Shown: piece after piece, positions 30,762 through 38,588 of the stretch
Layout: every line of letters begins with the position of its first letter
How positions within the stretch are numbered: the first letter of the stretch is position 1
NCBI RefSeq assembly: GCF_963665675.1
Contig: NZ_OY762426.1
Coordinates: 2,232,001 to 2,296,000, forward strand
Direction: 5' to 3'
Length of the DNA stretch: 64,000 bases
Source of the DNA: an uncultured Methanolobus sp.
GTDB taxonomy: Archaea > Halobacteriota > Methanosarcinia > Methanosarcinales > Methanosarcinaceae
Position numbers and translations under genes: made by a program
The notes under the pieces: model-generated
Databases searched by the model: none
What the model was told of the DNA's origin: nothing
The model's input: the letters and a program-made list of their open reading frames with translations, nothing else

Positions 30762-31625
30762 TTATTTTCTCTTTAGACTGAGAATTAAAAACAAAAAAAT
30801 TATCGCTGCGATGGGGGGCATTACAGATGAGGTATCCAGACTAAAATGATTGCCTAACGCAGGGTTCATATTTGAGACAGCTTCCACTGTATTTTCTATG
30901 ATGTTCTCATCCTGTGTTAGGGTAGAGAAAAATGACCGTTCTTCCAGGCTTTTCACAACTACTACAGTAAATGTATCGGAACCTATCGCGCTGATGTTAT
31001 CTTCTACTGTAAGTGTAACCGTGTAAGTTCCTGTTTCCCGGTACATGTGAGAATCAATTCCACTTTCACTGGTTATATTAGTCCCGTCACCAAAATTCCA
31101 TGTGTAACTGACTATATAGCCGTCCTCATCACTGGAACAATTTCCATAAAAAGTAGTGCTGGTATTTACAGCAAGTTTATCAGGAGCTTCAATAATGGCT
31201 TTTGGAGCAGAGTTGATGTCACCATTAATTACACTGTAATTTTTGATGTTTTTGTAGTTATTGATTATTCCGTAATTGTTTATTATTCCCGGGATGCGCT
31301 GATAATCGTAATTAATAATGTTCCCGTAATTGTTGATGGTCCCACAATTTTTAATTCTCCCGTAATTTGTAAGAGTTCCGTGGATCTCTGTCAGTGAACC
31401 GGAAGCGAATTCTATTGATCCACCCGCTTCTACAGTAAGACTTGCCCCGGCTTCAATTATAAGAGTCTCTCCTTCGTTTACGATGAGAGTTTCACCTGAT
31501 TTTACTTTGATCTGACTACTGTCAGCAATGATCTCAGGATTTGCTATTGTCCGGGCATTTGCATCTCCTGTCAGCAAAAACATAACAAAAACTAACATCA
31601 GGAAAAATAATCTATTTTTTTTCAT
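30762..31625 (-). CDS. PKD-domain surface protein with Asn-Tyr-Gly repeats
   Basis: A 287-residue exported protein. It has a signal peptide (residues 1-24), then a repetitive stretch (about 75-135) of short units such as INNYGNIINY, NYGIINNYKNIKNY and GTINNYG, a PKD domain (about 140-228, with YTWNFGDGTN and GTYTVTLTVEDN) and a C-terminal membrane anchor ending in Lys-Arg-Lys. The repeats suggest a narrow beta-solenoid. No PEF motif is present. Likely a cell-envelope adhesin or matrix protein. Confidence 0.8.
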   Translation of the reverse strand: MKKNRLFFLMLVFVMFLLTGDANARTIANPEIIADSSQIKVKSGETLIVNEGETLIIEAGASLTVEAGGSIEFASGSLTEIHGTLTNYGRIKNCGTINNYGNIINYDYQRIPGIINNYGIINNYKNIKNYSVINGDINSAPKAIIEAPDKLAVNTSTTFYGNCSSDEDGYIVSYTWNFGDGTNITSESGIDSHMYRETGTYTVTLTVEDNISAIGSDTFTVVVVKSLEERSFFSTLTQDENIIENTVEAVSNMNPALGNHFSLDTSSVMPPIAAIIFLFLILSLKRK

Positions 31626-31860
31626 GTGTATCAGGCATTTTTGGCTTTATTGAAAAAGTTCGAAAATAACAAACATTTTATTGCAGCAACATTTTTCATT
31701 CTTAAACAAGAAATAACCATGTATATAAAATGTTATTTTGAAACAACATGTGTTATCTTTTAGAATAACATGATTGGTTTGATTATCTGATAAGGATTCT
31801 CTTTTGATTAGGTTATTTTATTGTATCACGCTGACCAATCTACAGTTTTCTGACGCTTAT

Positions 31861-31876
31861 CTATATAAATATATAG
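31861..31876 (+). promoter_or_regulatory. TATA-box region of the flavodoxin gene
   Basis: CTATATAAATATATAG is a palindromic TATA-like element 38 bases before the flavodoxin ATG. With transcription expected about 25 bases downstream, it would leave a short leader containing AGAGGAG. Confidence 0.55.
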
Positions 31877-31913
31877 CAGATATTCTTAATATCTACAAAA
31901 AGAGGAGTTCAAG

Positions 31914-32408
31914 ATGAAGACACTTGTTACATACCTGACCCAGACCGGAAACACACAGAAAATCGCTGAAGCCATTTATGGCGAAATTGAAGGTGAAAAA
32001 GACATCAAACCAATTAATGACGTTGCAGACCTTGAGGGATACGACCTCGCATTTATCGGATTTCCTGTAATGCAGTTCGACATTCCTCCAAAGGTTAAGT
32101 CATTCATAACTGACAAAACCGCAGGTAAGAACGTAGCTACATTCATGACTCATGCAGTTCCTGAGGGCACTGAAGCAATCCACTCATGGACAGGTTCATG
32201 CAAGGAAGCAGCATCAAGTGCAAACTTCCTTGGATCATTTGACTGTCAGGGAGAACTCGCACAGCCTGTAATAGATATGCTCCTTCAGGCAGATGACCCG
32301 CAGATGAAAGCATTCGGTGAAATGGGACCATCAACAAAAGGCCAGCCTGACCAGTCCCGTGTCCAGAAGGCAAAGGAATTCGCAAAGGAAATCCAGGCAA
32401 AATTATAA
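31914..32408 (+). CDS. Flavodoxin
   Basis: A 164-residue FMN-binding electron carrier. The phosphate loop TQTGNTQKIA is at residues 9-18, and the region GFPVMQFDIPP (about 50-60) takes the place of the usual Trp/Tyr-bearing loop. The C-terminal helix PDQSRVQKAKEFAKEI is as in FldA-like archaeal proteins. A strong site AAGAGGAG precedes the ATG. It is followed after 78 bases by a small Cys-rich protein. Confidence 0.88.
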   Translation: MKTLVTYLTQTGNTQKIAEAIYGEIEGEKDIKPINDVADLEGYDLAFIGFPVMQFDIPPKVKSFITDKTAGKNVATFMTHAVPEGTEAIHSWTGSCKEAASSANFLGSFDCQGELAQPVIDMLLQADDPQMKAFGEMGPSTKGQPDQSRVQKAKEFAKEIQAKL

Positions 32409-32486
32409 AAAACCTGTCCAACTTATCTTTACCTGGAAAAACGGAATCAAGTCTAAACAACTTAGAAACTACGGAGGGGATAATTA

Positions 32487-32681
32487 GTGACAGATCAGAA
32501 GAAAGCTCCGGTATTCTGTGAGAACTACTGCCTTGTATGCAAAGGCGCACGTGCCGGTAACGGTCTTTGCAAGGCCATCCAGAACCTTGAACTTAAGATA
32601 TTTGGTGAAAAAGGTTGTATCTGGGGCAAGGCAAGAACGGAGTACTATGGTGTAACGCCTGATAAGCCGATTCAGAAATAA
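32487..32681 (+). CDS. Small Cys-rich protein downstream of flavodoxin
   Basis: A 64-residue protein with five cysteines: CENYCLVC near the N-terminus (positions 11, 15 and 18), then C28 and C44. It also has a conserved-looking GCIWGKARTEYYGV segment. The CxxxCxxC pattern could bind an Fe-S cluster, possibly radical or electron-transfer type, but the family is not recognised. The start is GTG, with GGAGGGG about eight bases upstream. Co-transcription with flavodoxin is plausible. Confidence 0.7.
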   Translation: MTDQKKAPVFCENYCLVCKGARAGNGLCKAIQNLELKIFGEKGCIWGKARTEYYGVTPDKPIQK

Positions 32682-32691
32682 GATTTTAATT

Positions 32692-32709
32692 GAAAGGCAA
32701 ACTGGCCTT
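32692..32709 (+). terminator. Hairpin terminator after the Cys-rich gene
   Basis: AAAGGC pairs with GCCTTT around a six-base loop, followed by ATCTCTTTTATTTTTTG. It ends the flavodoxin/Cys-rich unit. Confidence 0.65.
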
Positions 32710-32744
32710 TATCTCTTTTATTTTTTGTATATTTTGGATATTTA

Positions 32745-33050
32745 GGTTCTGTAGAGTTTCTTTTTATACGAGTGACACAAACTTTGCTCGATTCATATCC
32801 ACAAAAGCAAACCGTAATCTAAAACAAAGCAACCAACCGCCGCAGGCGGCACATTCCTATGCTGCTGCGCAGAAGATTATTACAAGGACTATTGCATTTA
32901 TACAGGGAATTCTACAGAAGTCCTGAGAAGAAAGTAATGGTATTAATGCAGATTGTTTTGTTTCATCTTGTGGGAAAACACCGGCTTTGCCGGGCCCTTC
33001 GGTATCACTCTGTTTATTCATGGCCGACGCTAAATTTCATAGCTACAAAA
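32745..33050 (-). mobile_element. MITE family 1, copy C (inverted, decayed)
   Basis: Inverted copy of the family seen at 17634 and 47168. It starts GGTTCTGTAGAG and includes the shared core with CCGCCGCAGGCGG, GCACATTCCTATGCTGCTGCG and, further on, CCGGCTTTGCCGG and CCCTTCGG. The far end (about 33050) has no recognisable inverted repeat and I found no target duplication, so this is an older or truncated copy. It lies between the Cys-rich gene and the LVIVD gene. Confidence 0.75.
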
Positions 33051-33117
33051 TTAAATAGAAAAACTTAATGTTTTAGCATAACATAAAAATATATCATTGA
33101 AATTGGGTGGTATATAA

Positions 33118-34170
33118 ATGAAAATGAACACAACTTTGCTATTTTTGTTAGCACCGTTAATGATATCTGTTTTTACAGGTTCTGCAAGTGCAGACGCAGC
33201 AGATTTGACGCTTGTGGGCAGTTATGATACAGACGGTTTTTCACATGGTATTTTTGTATCAGATGGTTATGCCTACATAGCCGATCATGCTAATGGTCTT
33301 GTGATTGTTGATGTTAGTGACCCTGCCGCACCAACGCTTGCAGGTGGATATAATACAATCGATTACGCAAGGGATGTTGCTGTATCAGGCGATTATGTCT
33401 ACGTAGCTGATTATGGAAATGGTCTTGATATTTTTGATGTCAGTGACCCTGCTGCAACAACGTTTGAAGGTTACTATGAATCTAATCATACTCTTGGTAT
33501 TGTTGTCTCAGGTGGTTATGCATACGTAGCAGATCAATACGATGGTCTTGTGATAATTGATGTTAGTGATCCTACTGCTCCAGAGCTTGTGGGTAATTGT
33601 TCTACAAACGGTAGTTCATTTGGTATTGCCGTTTTAGATGACTATGCTTACATCGCTGACAATCTAAACGGTCTTGCTATTGTTGATATTAGTGACCCAA
33701 CTGCACCGGCAGTTGTAGGCAATTGTGATACTGCCGGCCGTGCGGTCGCTGTTGCTGTATCAGGCAGTTATGCCTATATCGCTGATCATACCAATGGCCT
33801 TGTTATTATTGATGTAGGTAATCCGGCTGCACCAGCAATTGGAGGTAGTTGTGATACATCCGGTCTTGCACTTGGTCTTACTGTTTCAGACGGTTGTGCC
33901 TACATCGCCGATTATACTAATGGTCTTGTCGTTATTGATGTCAGCGATCCCTCTGATCCAACGATTGCAGGCACTTATAATTCAACCAGTGATGCAAGGG
34001 ATGCTGCTGTGTCAAACGGTTATGTGTATGTAACTAATGGTAACTATGGTCTTGCTGTTTTTCATCCGGATGTACCGGAAAATGGTGGCGAAGTTCCAGA
34101 GTTTCCGACAATTGCACTGCCGATAGTTGCGATGATTGGACTGGCATTTGTATTCAGAAAGAGAGAATAA
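33118..34170 (+). CDS. Seven-repeat LVIVD beta-propeller surface protein, PEF-CTERM
   Basis: A 350-residue exported protein. After a signal peptide (residues 1-27) come seven tandem units of about 42 residues, each running GSYDT...AVSGxYAYIADxxNGLVIIDVSDPxAP; seven LVIVD repeats fit a seven-bladed propeller. The C-terminus is VPEFPTIALPIVAMIGLAF plus RKRE, a PEF-CTERM sorting signal. The repeats are highly alike at protein and DNA level, suggesting recent internal duplication or homogenisation. Probably a surface adhesion or binding protein. Confidence 0.88.
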   Translation: MKMNTTLLFLLAPLMISVFTGSASADAADLTLVGSYDTDGFSHGIFVSDGYAYIADHANGLVIVDVSDPAAPTLAGGYNTIDYARDVAVSGDYVYVADYGNGLDIFDVSDPAATTFEGYYESNHTLGIVVSGGYAYVADQYDGLVIIDVSDPTAPELVGNCSTNGSSFGIAVLDDYAYIADNLNGLAIVDISDPTAPAVVGNCDTAGRAVAVAVSGSYAYIADHTNGLVIIDVGNPAAPAIGGSCDTSGLALGLTVSDGCAYIADYTNGLVVIDVSDPSDPTIAGTYNSTSDARDAAVSNGYVYVTNGNYGLAVFHPDVPENGGEVPEFPTIALPIVAMIGLAFVFRKRE

Positions 34171-34247
34171 GCTTACTATTCTCATGAATTATTTTTTGTA
34201 CTGTAATCTCCAACAGATTTTTGTGGTTTAATCAAGTCTTTCTTTCA

Positions 34248-34427
34248 ATGACTCTAAACACGCATCCTCATAAAACGACTAAGAAATGTGGTCATTCTAT
34301 TGTTGGTGTGGATTCCACTCCACTTAGTTCACGTACCATCAAACGCATAGAGGAAGCTGAAAATGATCTTCTGGAAGGCAATGTTCTGACTTTGCAGGAG
34401 ATTAAAGACAAGTACGGATTAGAATGA
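34248..34427 (+). CDS. Probable orphan type II antitoxin
   Basis: A 59-residue protein whose C-terminal half (TIKRIEEAENDLLEGNVLTLQEIKDKYGLE) resembles antitoxins paired with RelE/ParE toxins in archaea. The ATG at 34248 is preferred over the upstream TTG at 34221. Its stop overlaps by four bases (ATGA) the start of a short broken frame that looks like the toxin. Confidence 0.5.
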   Translation: MTLNTHPHKTTKKCGHSIVGVDSTPLSSRTIKRIEEAENDLLEGNVLTLQEIKDKYGLE

Positions 34428-34504
34428 GATTTAATGGCGTTTTAACTTCCAGTTTCGCCAAATAAAGGGAACTTCGCAACGAAAAATGTAATTACTGTTA
34501 AGAT
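34424..34504 (+). pseudogene. Remnant of RelE/ParE-like toxin
   Basis: Starting in an ATGA overlap with the antitoxin, the frame reads MRFNGVLTSSFAK, then TAA, then RELRNEKCNYC and another stop. The opening resembles the first strand and helix of RelE toxins (V-LTSSFAKQLRKL), with a Gln codon changed to stop. The rest is gone. The match is short. Confidence 0.4.
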
Positions 34505-34518
34505 ACTGTTAAAAGACG

Positions 34519-35124
34519 ATGTGTGCAGACAACAATCAAACTTATTTGCTTTTTTTTAGTATAGTTATAGGTACATTATGTGGAGCAATCATTAGTACGC
34601 TGATATCGTTATATTTTCACTATGTAAATATCAGGGATGCTGATAAAATTAATGACTTGCGCGATGAATATAATGCCATTTTAAAAAGTCAATTGAGATT
34701 CGTGACTTTGTGTGCAGTACTTGTCATTATTGCCTTATTTTCTGCCATGGTAAATAATGTATTCATATTGGGTATTGTCTTATCTATTTTTATTATTCTC
34801 ATTTTCTATCTTTTATATTTAGGTATTTTTGGGGCTGTCAATTTTGTTGGGGTTGAGCAATTACCAATTACATAATGCAAATGAATGAATTGGGTTGATT
34901 ATTTGAAAACGCGATCATAAGAATGTACAATTAGTCAGTATTACAATTTATGGGAAAATGCTATCCAAGAAGAATTGCTCTAACACCAAAGTTTTTGACA
35001 GCCCCGTATTTTTAAATCAATTGCATTATTAAAAGATGATTGCTTTCAAAGCATGATGTTTTTCTTCATAGTTTGTCTGATTGTTCTTTCACACCTTATA
35101 CTCCATGGAGTTACTGTTCCTTAA
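34519..35124 (+). pseudogene. Small membrane protein interrupted by a MITE
   Basis: The uninterrupted frame encodes MCADNNQTYLLFFSIVIG and about 86 more residues with three membrane segments, up to LGIF at 34830, where MITE family 2 copy 2 begins. Removing the element and one 8-bp repeat restores a continuous frame: LGIF joins KSIALLKDDCFQSMMFF, adds another membrane segment and ends HGVTVP plus TAA (35122-35124), giving about 140 residues. As it stands the frame runs into the element and stops at 34875, losing the last segment. Function of the parent protein unknown. Confidence 0.8.
34831..35005 (+). mobile_element. MITE family 2, copy 2 (175 bp)
   Basis: Same 175 bases as copy 1 at 22281, in the same orientation, with GGGGCTGTCAA ends. 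Target duplication GTATTTTT (34823-34830 and 35006-35013) is perfect. It disrupts the membrane-protein gene at 34519. Identity between copies and intact duplications point to recent movement. Confidence 0.93.
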
Positions 35125-35310
35125 CACCCTAATGAAGGAGAAGTTTCCAATAGCTTTCTAAAAATTTCATTTCTACTTATATACAATCTTGGTTTTACCG
35201 GCATCTTGTGTGGGTGAAAGAAGTTTTTTCTGATTATGCCGACTAATCGTAACTCCTCAACAAAACCTGCTAATTACGCTTTAAGCCAATTACAAAAAAG
35301 ATAACAAAAT

Positions 35311-35357
35311 AAGAAATTGACACTGCCTCACAGCAATGTCAAACAACTCAATTTCTT
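35311..35357 (-). terminator. Hairpin terminator of the FAD/Fe-S gene
   Basis: AAGAAATTGA pairs with TCAATTTCTT (10 bp), with a nested TTGACA/TGTCAA. On the minus strand it is followed by ATTTTGTTATCTTTTTTG. It lies at the stop of the 1015-residue oxidoreductase. Confidence 0.65.
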
Positions 35358-38300
35358 CAGTTCGCCTTAATATACTCGATCATCTTCGGCGTCAGCAGTG
35401 GTGCAATCTGCGGAAGCATGTTAGGCATGAGATTCTCCATTGCAGCCGGCATGAGGTCCGGCATCTGCTCGATCATGTAATCAGGCATTGGAACTCTCTT
35501 CTCTACCGCCTTGAGCATCTTTGGCATGACCTTTGGCATCAGTGAAGGCATTAGCAGCGGCATCATCTTTGGCATCATTGGCTTCATGAGCGCGTCCATG
35601 CCAGGTACGTACTTCACAGTCTTCATCATGGCCTGCATGTAAGATGGCATCGCTCCAATCATATCAGGTAGCAGTTCAACCATCATGTCGGTCATGTTCT
35701 CAGGTTCCATGAGCTCGATCATCTTGTCAAAGGTCGCCCATGCTTCAAGGGCAACATCGGTGGTTTCAGGAATATCATAACCAAGACTGCGTGCTGCAAG
35801 AGCACCAAGGTCCTCTATTTTCATGTCTACATTGTGTTCCCTGGCAGCTACCCTGAACTGTACAAGACAGCACGGACAGAGTGCAGCCATGATGTCTGCA
35901 TCCTGGTCCACAGCTTCCTGCAAACGGACATTTCCAATCTTACCGGCAACTTTTGGTTCGTCAATAAGAGTTACAACAGAACCACAGCAGAGAGCTTTTT
36001 CACGGTTATGTTCCATTTCCTTGAAAGTAACTCCCGGAATCGCCTTGAGCAGTTCACGTGGCGGTTCGTAGACTCCTGCACCAGCTCTGCCTATGTGACA
36101 TGAATCATGCCATGCAACGGTCTTGTTCAGTGGTACTTTGAACTTCGGCTTGAGCACATCCATCTTATCCATAAGGATTTCAGAATAGTGCTTTGCCTCA
36201 ATGTCATACTCCATACCTAGCTTCTCAGCCCATTGTGGATAGATTGTCCTCCACATAAGCAGGCAGGCAGGACATGAAGTTACAACAGTTTTTGCCTCAC
36301 GCTTCTGCACATTGGCAATATTCATTTTCAGGATTCTCTCAAACACATCCCATCTTCCGGCAACAAGCATCGGTATTCCACAGCATGCCTCCTTGTCACC
36401 AAGGGTTGTGAATTCGATTCCCGCATCATCAAGTAACCTTACAGTTCCTTCCGCAACGTCCTTTTCCACAAAGGATGCAGTACATCCGGCGAAGTAAGCA
36501 ACATCTGCTTTTTCCTTTATCTTCGGCCGGATGTCATCCGGTATCCATTTGTCCCTGTCAACCCTGTAATTCGCCCAGATGTTCCTCTCCTTGTCCAGAC
36601 TCTGGGCCATGATCTCAAACGGAGGGATTGTCATCATGCCCCTCTTCTGGACAAAGTTTTCTCTCAGGGTCATCCACGAGCGTTCGATCGGCAGGTCAAG
36701 CTGGCAGTAATAATCACACATCTCACAGGTGGTACAAGCAAGGAACGTGTCAACCTGCTCCTGATCGAGTGGCATTTTTCCTGCCAGGTATTCCTTAATG
36801 AAGAACCACTTTCCACGTGGTGACTGTGATTCCCAGCCACGTCCGTAATACTGGTCACATTCGTTGACACAATACCCGCACTGTGCGCATGTGAATGCAT
36901 GGGAAATGATATCTCCGGGCAGCCCTTTCTCATCCTTGAATTCCTGATGACCGACTCCGGACATGTTCCCGATCATGCGTGCCATTGGTTCGAATACCTT
37001 TGCCATTGAAAGGCCTGTGTTTATCATGGACTTGCCTGTCAGGGTTTCAGGGTTCATTATATCATCAGGATCAATCTGTTTCTTGAATTCCTGAATGAGT
37101 TTGAAGCGATCCCTGTAAACGTTCTCAGCCTGGCTTGCAAAGTAAAGGCCTGAAGCGTAAATTCTTCCGCCATTCTGCTCTGCGATCTTAACAATACTCA
37201 GGGCAAGCGGGAAGGCAAGATTATACTTGAAGGATCTCTCAGAATGAGGTATGAAGCAGAGCATGATAGCTTCCTCACCCTTAGTCACCATACCTTCAAC
37301 AAGTACCGGAAGGCCAATCTTTTTCTCAATTTCATTAAAGATGGTGTCAATCTTGTCAACTGGCACAACCACTTCAGCGGGAATGAATGATGGCCCAAGT
37401 CTCTTAACTTTCATTGACCTGAACCATTCCTGCGTCTCATGCTCGGCAATTTCTTCAGGCAGGACTTCTCCGCCGGCTTCCTTGATTATACTTTCAAGGT
37501 TGCTTACATCTCTTGATTCAGGATATGCAAAATTGCAGATGTATGAAAGTGGAAGTTCCGGCCTGTGTTCATCAATGGTTTCCCCGTAGTGTGTCTTGTA
37601 CGGAGCTTTGTTCTTCATATCCGCCCACTCCGGGTTCAGGAATGAGATTGCCCACACAGGCACTTTTTTCTTCCCGACCATTTTGATTGCATTCTTCATT
37701 GAAGAAGCATCAGGGAATTTAGCAGAGATTGCGGAAGTCTTTTCGTATTTCCTGAGTTTCAGGGTAACCTGTGTAATAATACCAGTAGTTCCTAGGGTTC
37801 CGATTATTTTACCCAGTTCTTCCCCTGGGAAATCTTTCACCTCGCCGTTTGGCAGGACAACCCTTGCAGATTCCATAGTGTCCTGTGACCATCCGTATTC
37901 ATAACTTCCGTAACCCACTCCGTTCTGGGCGAGCCAGCCACCAACTGTTGCAGACATTGCACTGGAAGGCACAGCCTGAACAGCAAGTCCTTCTTCGTTA
38001 AGTTTTTCTTCCAGCTGATACCATACGGCGCCTGCGCCGACTGTAACTCTGAGATTCTCCTTGTCAATATCAATTATGTGTCTCATGGGAGTAACATCAG
38101 CAATTATTCCTCCCTTCGTTGGCAGGATTCCACCGTATCCTGAAGAGGCTCCAGCTCTTGGCACAACAGGAATCTTATATTTATTTGCAAAATTAATAAG
38201 TTCTACAGCTTTTTCTTCGTTCCTTACTTTTACAATCGCTGCTGGTTTTGTATTGCCCACCATTGACTTAATTAATGAAGGCAAAGCGCCCACATCATGT

Positions 38301-38404
38301 TTGTAAAAGTGTCTTTCTTTCTCTTTGAAATTGACGCCTCTGCCGAAAACATCGGAGAGTTCCTTTTTCTGTTTCTCACTTAATTTGAAAACTGAATTTA
38401 CCAT
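35357..38404 (-). CDS. FAD-linked oxidase / HdrD-like Fe-S fusion with Met-Pro-rich tail
   Basis: A 1015-residue fusion. Residues 1-450 are a GlcD/D-lactate-dehydrogenase-type FAD oxidase (FAD loop PRAGASSGYGG near 80). Two ferredoxin motifs follow (CAQCGYCVNEC near 503, CTTCEMCDYYC near 553), then two CCG domains (EACCGIP near 673, ALCCGS near 805, HDSCHIG near 766) like HdrD/GlpC, which hold Fe-S clusters. The last 120 residues are extraordinary: units such as MMPKMMPLLMPSLMPKVMPKML and MPDLMPAAMENLMPNMLPQ. The substrate is probably a 2-hydroxy acid, with electrons passed to the membrane pool. Diverges from pyruvate kinase. Confidence 0.88.
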   Translation of the reverse strand: MVNSVFKLSEKQKKELSDVFGRGVNFKEKERHFYKHDVGALPSLIKSMVGNTKPAAIVKVRNEEKAVELINFANKYKIPVVPRAGASSGYGGILPTKGGIIADVTPMRHIIDIDKENLRVTVGAGAVWYQLEEKLNEEGLAVQAVPSSAMSATVGGWLAQNGVGYGSYEYGWSQDTMESARVVLPNGEVKDFPGEELGKIIGTLGTTGIITQVTLKLRKYEKTSAISAKFPDASSMKNAIKMVGKKKVPVWAISFLNPEWADMKNKAPYKTHYGETIDEHRPELPLSYICNFAYPESRDVSNLESIIKEAGGEVLPEEIAEHETQEWFRSMKVKRLGPSFIPAEVVVPVDKIDTIFNEIEKKIGLPVLVEGMVTKGEEAIMLCFIPHSERSFKYNLAFPLALSIVKIAEQNGGRIYASGLYFASQAENVYRDRFKLIQEFKKQIDPDDIMNPETLTGKSMINTGLSMAKVFEPMARMIGNMSGVGHQEFKDEKGLPGDIISHAFTCAQCGYCVNECDQYYGRGWESQSPRGKWFFIKEYLAGKMPLDQEQVDTFLACTTCEMCDYYCQLDLPIERSWMTLRENFVQKRGMMTIPPFEIMAQSLDKERNIWANYRVDRDKWIPDDIRPKIKEKADVAYFAGCTASFVEKDVAEGTVRLLDDAGIEFTTLGDKEACCGIPMLVAGRWDVFERILKMNIANVQKREAKTVVTSCPACLLMWRTIYPQWAEKLGMEYDIEAKHYSEILMDKMDVLKPKFKVPLNKTVAWHDSCHIGRAGAGVYEPPRELLKAIPGVTFKEMEHNREKALCCGSVVTLIDEPKVAGKIGNVRLQEAVDQDADIMAALCPCCLVQFRVAAREHNVDMKIEDLGALAARSLGYDIPETTDVALEAWATFDKMIELMEPENMTDMMVELLPDMIGAMPSYMQAMMKTVKYVPGMDALMKPMMPKMMPLLMPSLMPKVMPKMLKAVEKRVPMPDYMIEQMPDLMPAAMENLMPNMLPQIAPLLTPKMIEYIKAN

Positions 38405-38588
38405 GATAAACCCCCATAATATATATTAAGTTCTTATATTTTAAGCATTTTTAACAATGTAACTTTATAGTATGTCTATAGTGTCTGTATATATACTGAA
38501 TTGAATACTTCCGAATAAAGCTGAATTTAATCAGTTCCATGAGAACTAATATATTGATTACTGAATATCTTATACAGTGGGATAATGT

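Noticed and set aside
32737..33066. Target duplication around MITE family 1 copy C
   Set aside because: The right end cannot be defined and no repeat of the left flank was found.
33190..34080. CRISPR-like or tandem DNA repeats
   Set aside because: The periodicity is of coding LVIVD units of about 126 bases without spacers.
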